From NCBI GenBank assembly GCA_037178855.1, contig JASJZC010000004.1, forward strand, positions 1,922,001-1,986,000: a DNA stretch of 64,000 bases, read 5' to 3'. The DNA comes from Oscheius sp. JU75. Taxonomy: Eukaryota > Nematoda > Chromadorea > Rhabditida > Rhabditidae. The position numbers and the translations under genes are program-made. The notes below the pieces were generated by a model that was not told the origin of the DNA, searched no databases, and saw nothing but the letters and a program-made list of their open reading frames with translations. Of the stretch, positions 9,926 to 21,845 are shown in pieces (position 1 is the first letter of the stretch; the number at the start of each line of letters is the position of its first letter).

Positions 9926-10859
9926 TACTGAATGAGTTCGTGAGGAAAGCGAGTCGATAAAGAATGAACGTATACTTGTCAAGCCTGTTTGTCAATGAAA
10001 CCGAAGGTGGGAACAACAGAAAGAGTATAAGTTCCAAAAAATATTTGGAATAGAGCCGTCAAAACAGATTCCGAGTCTGAGTCTCCGCAGAACCGTTTAG
10101 AACAGGATCCTCATGTCCAAAACAGCAGAGAACTGTTGAAAATCGGATTGGGGGAACTGGACGAGAATAGATGCTCGAATTTTCAAAATAAGCCATGGAA
10201 GAAAGAGAATTGGGCTAATTATCCGTAGAGCGACAAACTCTTTTCGGGAATATGAGAGCAAAAAGATTGGGGGATTGGAGGGGAGAAGGGATGAGAGTAA
10301 CGCCAGTCAGTTGACTCTTGGATGCTCTCTCTCTCTTTCACACAAATTGCGTTCTGACCGAAAAAGATGAGGAGGTGGATGAGGTGGATGGTTAAAGGAC
10401 TGTCAGGCGTAGCTGGTCAAGGACTATCGCTCTAGAGAACACTCGCCAGCTGGTCAGAAAAAAAGTTCCGTTCTTACTGAGAGGACAAATGAAGAGAGAC
10501 AGAATCTTGTCTGGAGCCTCTTTGATAATGGGAACAGAAAACACTGCTGAGATTTGGCAAGTGAGTGATAAGAACTCTTGGACCGGAAACAGAAAGACTT
10601 TGTCTCTCGAGAGTACAAACAGTATAAGTCATTGGATAGGGGGGAGTCTGATGACAGACGGATTTGCATCTTTGAAGAGGTCTGTCCCAGGCCCTGTTAT
10701 GGCTCTTCGACCCTATAAAAGGCTCTGTTTGGGCCAGTCAATCAACACAATTGTTTTACAACATTTTCAGGTAAGGCCCATCTGGAACAAAGACTGGCTG
10801 TTTGTCCACAAACAGAGAACCTCTGATTCATATTCAATAGGACAACTCCCGTTTTAGAA
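9926..10859. other. Intergenic region with a TATA promoter
   Basis: Divergent spacer between the thioesterase and the first MFS transporter. No coding exon is supported. It contains purine-rich stretches, a TATA box at 10714 and an unusual acceptor-donor junction at 10770/10771, both noted separately. Confidence 0.5.
10714..10721 (+). promoter_or_regulatory. TATA box of the first MFSD8-like gene
   Basis: TATAAAAG lies 139 bp upstream of the ATG at 10860. The sequence CAGTCAATC about 25-30 bp downstream is a plausible initiator. A short 5' untranslated exon and intron may lie between them. Confidence 0.5.
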
Positions 10860-12621
10860 ATGACCGTCGACAAGTCTAGAACTGTGAGACCCTCTATCGC
10901 GTCTGTTCTCACCTTGTGAGTAATACTTTCAACGTTTCTTATATTAGACTTTAGGGAAGATGAAGTACATGAAAAGTGTCGCCATGCAACTCCGTGGAAG
11001 TCGATTTGGATTTGCATCATCCTCCAATTCGTCATTGGAATTCAGATCAGTATATACTACATGAGTCTTTGGCCTTACCTCTCGGGAATGGACACTGGAG
11101 CATCCATGCACTTTGTTGGATGGGTCGTTGCCTCGGCCTCGATCGGATGTTCGGTCGCGAATCCGCTCTTCGGATGGTGGAATGAGAAGCTACTCGAGAA
11201 GGGCGGACAGTCTGTTGTCAAGCCGACCATCGTCGGTTTCGTCATCTCCGCTGTTGGTTAGTATTTTGTTCTTGTTCCAAATACAAAAACCCATTTAGGT
11301 CAGTTGTTGTACGGACTTCTTCCTCTCATCGGTAATGTTAAATGGTTCATGATCGGATCCAGACTCATCACCGGTTTCGGAACTGGTTGTATGGCAGTTC
11401 TTCGTACTTACATCGCCACTGCTTGTCTCCCTCAAGATCGACTGTCTGCCATCTCCTACGGGACAGGAGGATGGGTCTTGGGATTGTCAGCTGGCCCAGC
11501 TATTCAGGTTGAACACTTCACTCTTCTAAATTTCCCTCTTCCAGGCCATTTTTACCCCGATCGGACACGGCTGGCACCTGAACCAGATTGTTTTGAACAT
11601 GTACACTCTGCCCGCCTTCTTTATGGTAATCATCCTGCTTCTGTCCTGTGTTTTTGTGGCGATATGTTTGAAGGAGGAGTACGCTGGCATAATAGATAGC
11701 GCAGAGCAGGACGGTCAGTTCCCTATAATCCAATACAACCAAGACTTTTTAGCAAACAAAGTGATCATTCCAAAATTCGATGCTCCACCTGCTATGATTT
11801 GTGTCTGGCTTTGGGCTGTCTCCTGTATGATCTCGACCAACATCGAAGTGTAAGTTTTCTGATTGCAAAAAAAAAACACTAAAATACAGTATCTCAACAC
11901 CCCTCTCCACAGCTTTGTACGGTTGGAATGACTCGACTTCCATCCTCCTCAATGGAATCATCGAATCAGTTACTTGTATCGTTTCCGTCTTCATCAACTT
12001 CATTATCGGATACACACGGATCGGGCAGATGTGAGGCGAGCTTAGTTTCAAAAGAAGAATCATTTCAGTGACAAGAGGAAGCAGATCATCTTCGGTCTGA
12101 GCATCTTCCTCCTCTACCATGTTCTCAACTTTCCCTGGCCCTTCTACCCCGGTCCTCTTTCCTACATTCCTGTCGGATTCACATCTCAGGAGATTGGCGG
12201 CTGTGAACGAGACTTCACCTGGTGTGAATCGACACCTCGAATTCCTCTATTCATCTATCTCTTCTCCTTCATCGTTCTCTTCGGAATGGCCTTCCCCTTT
12301 GTCGGATCGCCTTCTGCCTCTCTCTACACTGAAATCCTCGGCCCTCGCCCTCAGGGAATGCTTCAGGGCATGTACTCTTTCGGTGGCAGTATGAGTCAGT
12401 TCATCGCTCCTATCTTTGCCACGTAAGTCCTTATTATCAAGTTTACTATTGGATTCAGATTCCTATTCCAACACACGGGGTATTTGTGGGTCATCGTCAC
12501 ACAGATTGCCACTTTGACCATAGCTCTCGTACTGATGCTTGTCTACTACAAGCGCCTGATTCCACTCGAACTCAAGTCAACTTCGAAAAAGCTCCAAGCC
12601 AAGATGTTGCACTCTAAGTGA
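10860..12621 (+). CDS. MFSD8/CLN7-like major facilitator transporter, copy A
   Basis: Several short introns (about 32-45 nt) interrupt a transporter of about 500 residues with roughly 12 membrane helices. Landmarks shared with MFSD8 are MSLWPYLSGMDTGASMHFVG, GWVVASASIGCSVANPLFGW, GSRLITGFGTG, SYGTGGWVLG, LNMYTLPAF, and the loop cysteines in EIGGCERDFTWCES, then GPRPQGMLQGMYSFGGS. The protein starts MTVDKSRTVRP and ends KKLQAKMLHSK. MFSD8 is a lysosomal membrane protein with chloride-channel or transport activity mutated in neuronal ceroid lipofuscinosis; the exact substrate here is unknown. A second copy lies 1.6 kb downstream in the same orientation. Poly(A) signal AATAAA at 12648. Confidence 0.9.
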
Positions 12622-12647
12622 TTTTGTAATACTCACGATCTCAGCAA

Positions 12648-12653
12648 AATAAA
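12648..12653 (+). terminator. AATAAA poly(A) signal of MFS copy A
   Basis: AATAAA lies 27 bp after the stop codon of the transporter at 12621, in the expected position for mRNA cleavage shortly downstream. Confidence 0.6.
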
Positions 12654-12679
12654 CAATTGAGAAAAGTTGTTATTGAGTT

Positions 12680-13921
12680 TTGCAGACGCGAAGATCTTCA
12701 GAAACATCGCAAGAGTCTGAAGGTCACAATGGAGGTACTCCACTACTTTTCAGAAGAAAAAAAAGTCAAAGATCAAGGAGAAGAAAGAAGAAAAATAAGA
12801 GTAAGGTCACGAAGAACAAGAAGAAGGGAGCAAAGGAGGCTCTTCTTCGAGCTCTTCTGGCCCTTCCATTCAGAGCAAGACCATCTTTCCGATTTAGGTG
12901 GTTCTTCCCGTCTCGAAGGAGGGACAGAAGATGCCCGGAACAGTCTCATCCAGATCTTTGGCGTCTTGTGGCCGATGATCGCGGAGACCTCGAATTCGCA
13001 GAGACTCTGTCCAAAACACCGACAAACTGTCTCGACAAGCACCTCTGCGATCACGCCGAATTAGCCAATGGAGATGAATTTCTGTTTGAGGGACCTAATG
13101 GAGCAGTACGTAAATCAGAGCAGTATGTTCTTATTTTTAACCCACCAAATCATTTTTTAGAGTACAACGAGGACAGATACTTTGCTCTCTTCTTGGTCAC
13201 TCGAAGTCTCTGGAAGGCTGGTCGCCAACTGGAGGACAATGTCATCTACATAATGAAGACCCAGTTGAGAAAGAACAGTACTCGCTGTCCACGTCTGATC
13301 AAACGAGAGTTCATGATCTTGAAGACGATCCAGTCGAAAAAGAAGAAGTTTGCTCCGACACTTGTGGACACTGGGAAAGTGTGACATGCTCTATCTTATA
13401 ATGAGACTGTTGGACATGAATCTAGAGAAGTTTCGTCAAAACAGAGGGCCTTTCTCCCTTCCAACAGCTCTGTTCGTGGTCCGAGAAGTTCTCACGGGGC
13501 TGAACTACACGATATGAACTACATTTACAGCGACTGCAAGCCGACTAACATTGCCTGTGGTGTAGGATAAGAGTCGGCCAAAGTCTTCTTGATAGACTTT
13601 GGAAAGGCTGTGAGACCGGACAAGATCATCAGGTAACCAATGTAGACACTACCAATGCAAAGAGGCTTTTAGGATAGGAGTACCAGACGGATACACCCCT
13701 CCCTATTGGAATATCGACTATCACAAGAAACACAAGGTCTCCAAAAAGACTGATCTCGGACAGTGGTTATACACGACCATCGATCTGGCTCAGACGGGAT
13801 GTCTTCCTTGGAAGAACTTTATGAAACTGAAGGATGTTCTGGTTACCAAAGAACAGTTCTGGAAGAAGGAGGACTGAAAGTGGTCTTAATAAGCCCATCC
13901 TGGTCATTTTAGGGGATATGA
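12680..13921 (+). pseudogene. Degenerate CK1/TTBK-like kinase
   Basis: Kinase-like pieces follow each other on the plus strand but in changing frames. A basic N-terminal stretch and YNEDRYFALFLVTRSLWKAG lead to a frame break at about 13380 (GKV then stop; the next base frame reads CDMLYLIMRLLDMNLEKF). A second break occurs at about 13515, after which HDMNYIYSDCKPTNIACG replaces the HRD loop. A TAA then precedes KVFLIDFGKAVRPDK, where the DFG survives. A further exon reads GQWLYTTIDLAQTGCLPWKN before more stops. Two frameshifts plus an in-frame stop indicate a decayed gene; the catalytic Arg of HRD is also lost. It sits between the two MFS copies. An assembly error cannot be excluded. Confidence 0.7.
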
Positions 13922-14266
13922 TCTCAAAGAACGAGACCAAGAGCCATCAAAAGATAATAGACCTTTTGACCAAGGCCTTAGACTATGGATGGAGCCAAGT
14001 TCGTCCCAGACTGACTAAAGTGTTCACACTGATGTATATGTATTTATCTTACTCTCGAACCTATGAGCAACTATCAGTATAATCGGTACATAGGGCAGGT
14101 CATTCTTGACCTCAGTTATTCCGAAACACAATCTATCCAGCGCACCCCTTCCTCATGTGGGAGAGCATAAAAACTAGGGGCAGTCGAAAATGCAAATGTG
14201 TTCGGTCAATCCCCGATTGATTCCATATAAGTCGGAGTAGGAAGACCATTATCACTTCTGCTGACA

Positions 14267-16077
14267 ATGGTCGTTCAGTCTCCCTCTTTAGGGTACTTTT
14301 TCCCTCTTTTTTTTCATAGAAAAATTTAGTCTGAAGACAGTCCTTGACGAGAGATCAACCCAATGGAACAGCATCTATATCTGTGTATTCATGCAATTCA
14401 TAGTCGGGATACAGGTTCGGATTTTTATTCTTAGTGAATTTCCTGTTTAGATCAGTATCTACTTCATGTCCATGTGGCCTTTCTTAAGCGGGGTAGGTTA
14501 TCTTTCGTCTTCTCTCAACAACTCTCTCTGTACAGCTCGACTCTTCCACTTCTCTCAACTTTCTCGGCTGGGTGATTGCCTCGTGTAGTTTCGGCTGTTC
14601 CATAGCTAATCCACTATTCGGATACTGGAATCAGAAGACAATGTCCGTAAAACAACCGACTATCTGTGGCTTCCTGCTCTCCGCATTAGGTAAGAGTAAA
14701 AGGAACAAGAGTATTAGAGCCTAGGACAATTATTCTACGCCATGCTTCCAATCTTTCCCTCGGACCAAATCAAGTGGCTTATGATGGCTGCTCGGCTGAT
14801 CACAGGTTTCGGAACTGGTAGGTGCTAATATCTCGTGAGAGAGAATTAGTATTACAGGTTCCATTGCCGTGCTCCGAGCCTACATCGCTACAGCGGCGAT
14901 TCCGGCTGATCGCCTTAAAGCCATCTCTTATGGAACTGGAGGATGGGTTTTGGGAATTTCCTTTGGACCAGCTCTGCAGGTTTACCTCTCTCATTTAAAA
15001 AGCAAAAGAGGGTTTAGGCAATGTTCACTCCAGTCGGGAAAGGCTGGACTGTAGGAGCTCTCGTTCTCAATATGTACACTTTACCCGCCTTTGTGATGGT
15101 TGTCATTACAGTCCTCTCCTGCCCCGTAATGTGGTTCTTCTTGAGCGAGGAATACGCGGGAGTCATTGACAAGAAAGAACAAGAGAGTGAGACTCTTCGT
15201 TTCTTACACAAATTGGGTGTTCAGCCAGCAACGTGACTATTCCGAAATTCAAGCTAGGACCCGCATTTATTTGTATCTGGAACTGGGTCTGTTCTTCGAT
15301 GGTTGCCACGAACATTGAAGTGTAGGGACTCTTCTCAAGAGCTCCATTAAACTTAAATTTTAGAATGTCGACCCCGTTGTCGACTGTGATGTTCGGCTGG
15401 AACGACTCGACATCGGTTCTCTATAATGGACTCATGCAGTGCATCTCCTGTCTTATCTCCGTCTTCAACTACTACGTTATCGGCTCGACACGCATCGGGA
15501 AAATGTACTCACTTTCATGGACAGAACATAATGTTATTTTAGAGATACCCGTAAGCAAATCATTTTCGGACTCTTTGTCTTCATCATCTACCATCTACTG
15601 ACCTTCCCTTGGCCCTTTTACAGTGGCTCTTTAAGCTATGTTCCTGAAGGGAACAGCACGGCCGAAATCGGAGGCTGTCACAGATCGTATGGCTGGTGCG
15701 AGAGCACAGCTCCAATCCCTCTTTATCTCTACGTTTTCTGTTTCGTCGTACTCCAAGGGTTCGCCTTCCCGTTTGTCGGATCTCCCTCTGCCACACTCTA
15801 TTCGGAGATTCTCGGAGTGAGTCACATTCCCATCATATTCGAATGAGAGCTTCAGCCAAGACCCCAAGGTCTGATGCAGGGAATGTACTCGTTTGGAGGG
15901 TCCTTTGTGCAGTTTGTGGCTCCAATCATGGCTAGCTACATTTTTGAGCAGAGTGGCTATCAACTAGTCTACGTCATTCAAATAGGAGCACTTTCCCTCG
16001 CTGTCCTTCTCATGATTTTCTTCTACAAGCAACTCGTCCCGCTACAGTTGAAACGAACGGAGGATACTTCCGCCTAG
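14267..16077 (+). CDS. MFSD8/CLN7-like major facilitator transporter, copy B
   Basis: Paralogue of the upstream transporter with the same landmarks: MSMWPFLSG, NFLGWVIASCSFGCSIANPL, RLITGFGTGS, SYGTGGWVLG, LNMYTLPAF, FGWNDSTSVLYNG, EIGGCHRSYGWCES and PRPQGLMQGMYSFGGS, ending KRTEDTSA. The first exon is tiny (MVVQSPSLG), joined by a 37-nt intron. An apparent frameshift near 15225 disappears if a 38-nt intron (GTGAGACTC...TGTTCAG) is removed, giving EQETSNVTIPKF. The copy is therefore intact. A TATA-like TATAA at 14226-14230 lies about 40 bp before the ATG. It is probably a lysosomal or endomembrane transporter, diverged from copy A after tandem duplication; the substrate is unknown. Confidence 0.9.
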
Positions 16078-16276
16078 TTTGATCAGTTGTTGTTTTTACT
16101 GACGGGTAAATTATTCTCTGCTGTTGCTTATGGAAACGGGATGTTCCGGGGTGGAAGAGGTGGGAGCTGTTGACTATGGAAGAGTTCGATCAAGAATCAA
16201 GATGATACAAAAAGCAAATCGCTCGTGTAATAACTTGAACTTTGCAAAAAAAACTAGAATTGCGAGCAATTAACAA

Positions 16277-17623
16277 ATGAAGGCAGTCCTACTCATGCAG
16301 CCGTACAAGAAGGACTCTTCCGACTTGAAAGTAGTCTCTACTGTTCGGCCGTCGACTGTCAGGAAGAAATCGATCTCGCCTCCCAAGAACCAATCCAACT
16401 TGACAGGAACCAGCTCCGATGAGAATGAAAATCGCTCCCAGCTGCCAACTTGTATCCAAGCCACTTCAAACGAAGCCCTGACAGTCAAGAAATATGAGAG
16501 CAAGGCCAGTTTCGGTAGGTCTCCGTGTCCTGTCACTATTTTACGCCACTTCAGACCATTCGACGGAGGATAAATCGGCAGAGGATGCGGCGAAGCGTCG
16601 TACGAAGATCAGTGCTGCTGTCAGATCGATTCCGGACATACCCAAGACCTTCTTCAGCGTCGTCGAAGTGCCATACAAGCTATCAGCAAAGGACAAGGAG
16701 CCGGAAGTTCTGCTCTCGAGCTCGATGGTCGTTCGCTGCTTCACCAACAAAAACAGCTGTCTCTTCCCGTATCTCCTCGTCGGAGACCAGATTCTTGAAG
16801 TCAACGGACATCCAGTCATGTCGATAGAGGAATTCGTCATCTCGGTCTTCCTGCAATCAAAGGGAACGATTCGACTGATCCGACCATGGAACAACACGCA
16901 CTGTGGCGATCGTCTTCCTACCAAACGTAGCCGAGAAACCTCGTATCTAATTGTCGACTTCTACAAACTGCCGGACATGATGAACGGATTCGAAATCGCG
17001 AGGCCGGACAAACGTCCGGAAGTGACCTCGATTACGACAGGACAACGAGGACCACACGCCTTTCTGGTCAAAGACCGTATCCTCGATATCGACTCCACTC
17101 CGGTATCCTTATTCGCTTTCTTTTCAATGAGTTGATTCAGGTACATCAGTTCCCCACGACTCAGGATCTTCGCCGTCGATTTACCCGGACGCTCACCAAA
17201 CGCCACGTCTGCTCGTTTTTGGTAGAAAGAGCTTTGGGTCTTCGAAGCAGTCCCAACACGAGTCTGGCTGCGATGAGAGCTCTCAGTTCTCAGCCAATCG
17301 AGATGGGAGACGACGCCTGCGAGATTGGAGCTCGAGAGGCGACACGGATTAAAACGATGGCTGATCGCTACTACATTCGACCAATCCTCAAAGGAGAGAC
17401 CAGCAATAACACGACAGCTACAAACACAAAGTCGGATGAAGAGCCGTTCGGAGGAGTGAAGAAAATGCGTCGTGGGAGGAAGAAGAATCGAAAGACGGTG
17501 AGCATCGAGGGCAGACATACCTACAGGGTGCCTTCGGATGCGCGGTCTGACTTGAAGTTGCAAAAGGTGACTGCCAAAAGTGGCATAATCGGCTTCGTTC
17601 GCAACTACTTGTCCCGAAACTAG
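16277..17623 (+). CDS. Two-PDZ-domain protein, nematode type
   Basis: Three exons (16277-16513, about 16554-17103, about 17142-17623) encode about 420 residues. After a disordered, Ser-rich start come two PDZ-like domains. The first includes YLLVGDQILEVNGHPVMSIE and the second HAFLVKDRILDIDSTPV. Both keep the G/K-D-x-I-L-x-V/I-x-G/S pattern of the PDZ beta-hairpin. The C-terminal third is basic (KKMRRGRKKNRKT) and may bind membrane or nucleic acid. Many nematode PDZ proteins of this divergent kind are uncharacterised; an adaptor role is the best guess. No membrane segment was seen. Confidence 0.8.
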
Positions 17624-17990
17624 CCGACGAAATAAGTGTGTTAACCTGATATAAACTTTCGGTGTATTCTCTGTTCACAAGTACACACTTATACCTCCTT
17701 CTTTTAAGATCTCTTATTTCAATACAGTACATAGCTCTGTGCGAAACGCTCTTTCTATTAGTTTTCTTCTTTGCCCTCAATCATTGAATCCATTTAACAA
17801 CTGCAACAAATATACCAAAAATACGCTCTATGGCTATTATTCGAAAGTTATTCGAGCGTGGGAGTTGGTATAAACGTTCATTGTATTCTATGTTCACAAA
17901 TAATTGTACACAAATATCACATAGCGCAAAATGTCTTCGCCCGTCGAGTGGACAGGAAAAGACTACAAGTAAAGCGCGACCGGTAAAATA
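17624..17990. repeat. Short direct repeat between convergent genes
   Basis: Two copies of about 38 bp occur 217 bp apart, at about 17651-17689 and 17868-17911. The shared core reads TATAAAC-n-TTC-nn-TGTATTCT-n-TGTTCACAA followed by TACACA. The rest of the 367-bp spacer between the PDZ gene and the receptor kinase is AT-rich and contains no gene. Confidence 0.6.
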
Positions 17991-20675
17991 TTATGACTGT
18001 GGACTGACAAGAGTAGCTGTGTCGATTAGATCGAAGGCATCTGGAGGTGGGAGGGGAGCTAGAGGGTCAAAGTCCACATAGGGAGTATTGAGACTGCCCA
18101 GACAGTCACAGATACAGGTAAAAGAAGGTCGATCATCGGAACTGGCTCTCCAACACTCTTTCATCACGACATACATCTCGTCGGTACAGCTCAATGGCTT
18201 CTCGAGTCGGTTTCCTGATTCGAGCCAGGTCAAAAGATCCTTGTCACTGATGGTCGCATAGGGAAATCCTCCCAGTGTCACAATCTCCCAAAGGACTACT
18301 CCTGAACATACTTTCTTTTCCTATCACCCACTTGAACATACCGTATGCCCAGACGTCGCTCTTGGTCGAGTAGATGTTATCCTTGATTGCTTCAGGACTG
18401 AGCCAACGCAACGGTATCACTCCCTTGCTGATCTTCACATACACACCCGGTCGACTCATTCCGAAATCACTAATTTTCAGCTGTTTGTTCTCTCCAACCA
18501 ATATCTTAAACTCTGATGTCTGCTTCTGCCATTTTCACCTACATTTCTAGCCGCCAGGTCTCTGTGAGTTATCGACAGCTGTTCCAGATGAGCCTGAAAA
18601 AGGTTGATGTTTTAATCACTGGCCAAGTAACCATTCCGAGGGCAACTTGGGAAGCGAAGGAGGTCAACTCGTTCGGATCGAGAGTGTACTGTAGCTCGGC
18701 CGTCTCTTGGAATGTCGAACCATCCTCCAGTCGGAGAGAGCTCTTCAGATTCGACACTGCCACCGTCAGCTGAACTCTTTGCATTTAAAAACTCAAGAAG
18801 AGCTACCTGTTTTCTTAGATTCTGCAAGTAATGTTTCAGATCACCGTAGGGGACAAATTCCATGACCATACACTGTAGATCGCCTGTAAAACATTCTATG
18901 TATCCCCTTTAAAATGATCAAACCTTCATCGATGCAACCGTACATGCAGACGATGTGAGCATGACTTCCGACCTGTTTCATGATGCTCAATTCTCTTTTA
19001 AATTCGATCTTCTCCTCGTCTATGGCATTGGCTTTCAGCTGTTTGATAGCAACCCGGACAGGGACGCCTCTCGGTCCTTTCAGCGTTCCGAGACAGACGA
19101 GACCGAAGGCTCCTTCACCGATCACGCCTCCCACGACCACATCGTCCGATCTGATCTTCCATTCGGACTCACTCCTTGGATAAACTCTCTGGTTCGTGTG
19201 TCGGTAAAGAACATTGTTCTCCAGAATGGAGTGACGACGAGAATGAGCCATTGACCACGACGGTGGGTACTGAACCAGCTTGGCCAAGTCCCTCTTCTTT
19301 TTCTGTTTCTTCCAACAAAAGACGCAGACGAAACAGATGCCGAACATGAAAAAAACGCAGAGGATGACAGCCAGAAGAAGTAGGAGAACTCGGTAGTCTA
19401 GCTCGTAAGCAATTTGAACCAGGGATGGACTGGAGGATGGAGTAGATGAACCAGGGTATTCAATCACGGTCGCAGTGACAAAAGTCACATTTTCAGTCGA
19501 CTCGGTGGTTGGAAGGACGTCTCCGGATGTCTTGAGCACAGAATGTTCGTCGTGACTCGTACAAAATTGGTGGTCACGAGCGAAAAGAGACAGTCTGTAC
19601 TCTTCGTTCCTTGCCAGATCCTTGGGCCAGAAGACAGAATGACTTTCACCATCTATCGTCACCTAAGCTCTTGATTGACAAGGTTATTTTAATGGTTCAA
19701 CCTCAGTGTCGACAAGTTTCTCGTCGATGATCTCCCAGTTGAAGAGCTGTTTTCCTTTAAATATTCCAATTGCAGTGTGGAGCCGTTTGTTGAGAGTCAA
19801 GTAGAATTTGTAGATCTTACTTGGAGCTCCTCTGAATTTCCACGAGATCCTGATCCCATGACCTTCTTCTCTCGCTTCGAGTTCAGTCGGAGAGGGAACA
19901 GCCCGATCTGAAAGGGCCGCTATTCCCAAAAGACCAAAGAGAAGTCGCCTGACTGACCACCTGTTGCCAGTCGACAGGCGACCGACATTATCGATCACGG
20001 AATCAAAGGGATCTCATAACTCACCGTCACACTTACAATACTGTCCGATACAGTCAGGAACAGTGTAAAGTTGTTTGGCCACATAGTCGGTGTCCGGAAT
20101 CGGATAGGGCTTTGAGTGCATCTCGAGAGAGTAGGTACAGCCGTGTTGGAAGGCTAACATCATCTCATTCTCGTCGAAAAGTGGTATCGGATGGGAACGA
20201 TCCGTCTGTAGGAAACAGTTGTGAGAAACCTTTGAAACTGACCGCTCCGATGTTAGAACTGAAGTAGCCGGGGAAGTCATCCACACAATGGTCCCCAACA
20301 GCTTTCAAGTGGAGGGAAAACCCGGTCCGTCTTGTATCTGAATCATCTTTCTCGAAAGAAGTGCCGAACGATTACCAGAAGGCGCAGCCCAGTACACGGT
20401 GGTCTCAAGTATCTTGTCCTCTTCAATCACAACAATCGTTCGAAAAGTGACGTTCGCTGGAGCCGCCGGATAGCCTAATCTTGTTTTTCTACAAGGGAAA
20501 TGGATAACCAACCATTGATATGTTTCTTAGCAGCACATTCTTCCATGCATTTCTTGAATTCCTGGACCTGTTCGACTTCGACCTTGTCACAAGCTTGGAG
20601 ACAATCCGTGTGCTGGAGAGAGTGGACAGTCAAATAGATGACTGTCAGAAGGAGCAATTGGAATATGGACGTCAT
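17991..20675 (-). CDS. Receptor tyrosine kinase with fibronectin III domains
   Basis: About a dozen exons encode roughly 750 residues. The signal peptide is MTSIFQLLLLTVIYLTVHSL, followed by a Cys-rich segment (CLQACDKVEVEQVQEFKKCM). At least two fibronectin-III-like domains follow (first at PAAPANVTF, second at PSPTELEA), then one membrane helix (YRVLLLLLAVILCVFFMFGI) and a basic stop. The kinase domain has GEGAFG, VAIKQLK, HRDLAARN, DFGMSRPGVY and PLRWLSPEA, all active-site residues intact. HRDLAARN marks a tyrosine kinase. The layout resembles the torso/FGFR/PDGFR side of the family, and nematodes have many orphan receptors of this type. One apparent frame problem around 20340 is solved by a 38-nt intron (GTAATCG...GATTCAG). 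Ligand unknown. Confidence 0.9.
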
Positions 20676-21351
20676 CTGGACATTGCATAAGTCTATTGTT
20701 TATGGCTTAGTAATAGGAGAATGAGAGAAGTTGCTCATCAGTCGAGACGAACGAGGAACAGGCGCGCTTTAAGATGACTTGGAGATAGCAAGGAGTCGGA
20801 CGAGACGACAGACAACCGAGCACTCGTAATTGTGCCATTCCCACGTTGTTAGAAACGCGAAGAATAGCCCCTTCTATGAGACCGATAGTTACAGATAGGA
20901 AGTGAATCTTCGAGGTGTGCAGCTGCCACAGTTAGAGCTAGAGTACTCGTATTTAGCTTCAGACAAGCCTTTGTTGAGTTTTTTGCTGTGATCATCCCAC
21001 ATCAGACTATGAGTTGCCGGAAGCTTACTGATATGCATGGTAACTGATCTATTTCCAATCGGTGGCTACAAGATATTCAGAGGTACAGGAACAATCCAAA
21101 GTAATCATGTACTCATCTCGGTTCAGAACGCCTGTTACCGAGCTGTTGTTCCGCCTTATCATTTCGTCCTATACTGTCTATCACGTTCTGGATTTTTATT
21201 TGCCTTCAGGTCTGACCAATCGACCATAACAGCCCTCAGGTTCCTCCCGCGTTCAGTTTTCTCAGAGGAAGGTTTAGTCCACTTTCGCCTGCTTTCATTC
21301 TTGATCCACCGGCCTTGACCGACTCACTATTTTCTCCTTCACGTTCACACA
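20676..21351. other. Divergent intergenic region
   Basis: About 675 bp between the receptor kinase start and the small membrane protein on the plus strand. Open frames here overlap on both strands and match nothing recognised. It should contain both promoters. Confidence 0.5.
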
Positions 21352-21777
21352 ATGGCTTTTCCGCCACACAGTGCAAGAGTACAATATTATCTTCCTTCCA
21401 CAGGTATATTGTTCGTTACCTTACAAACTATTCTGTTTCAGCAGTTCACCCACTGGAGAGAGAACCTCGAAGAGGTAATACGAATCAAGGTTTTCTACCA
21501 GAAGCACCTCCTCCATATGACAACTTCGCGCCTCCGTATCGTGAGCACCTTCCCAGGTATTTTTTTTCCTTATCAGAAATTTTTGAAACCATGTTCTAGT
21601 TATTCCACTCTAGCCATCAACCCTTCAGCTCCTCCACTCTCACCGTGTCTGGTGTCAAGAAGAAATGATGCAAAACTACCTGACAACTGTGATCTCTTGG
21701 TAGTCTTTCTAATTCTGGGAATCGTTATGACTGTCCTGATGCTAAGCGTGTTTGTTATCATTCTATTGATCGAGTAA
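21352..21777 (+). CDS. Small tail-anchored membrane protein with PPxY motifs
   Basis: Three exons encode about 114 residues: MAFPPHSARVQYYLPST, then after a 37-nt intron AVHPLEREPRRG and LPEAPPPYDNFAPPYREHLP, then after a 43-nt intron the rest. It ends with one hydrophobic segment (LLVVFLILGIVMTVLMLSVF) followed by only a few residues, so it should be tail-anchored with the N-terminus in the cytosol. APPPYDNF and APPY are WW-domain ligands of the kind that recruit Nedd4-type ubiquitin ligases. No family was recognised. Confidence 0.72.
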   Translation: MAFPPHSARVQYYLPSTGILFVTLQTILFQQFTHWRENLEEVIRIKVFYQKHLLHMTTSRLRIVSTFPGIFFPYQKFLKPCSSYSTLAINPSAPPLSPCLVSRRNDAKLPDNCDLLVVFLILGIVMTVLMLSVFVIILLIE

Positions 21778-21845
21778 TAAGGCTTTATTATAATATGTCC
21801 GAGTAGATACAATAAGTGAATTAATGCTGATTTTCGGAAAATACC

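Noticed and set aside
15181-15245. Apparent frameshift in MFS copy B (GVQPAT then stop)
   Set aside because: Removing a 38-nt intron with GTGAGA...GTTCAG ends restores the frame, so the gene is intact.
20305-20400. Apparent stop inside the first fibronectin domain of the receptor kinase
   Set aside because: A 38-nt intron (GTAATCG...GATTCAG) joins APS to DTRRTGFSLHLKAV in frame.
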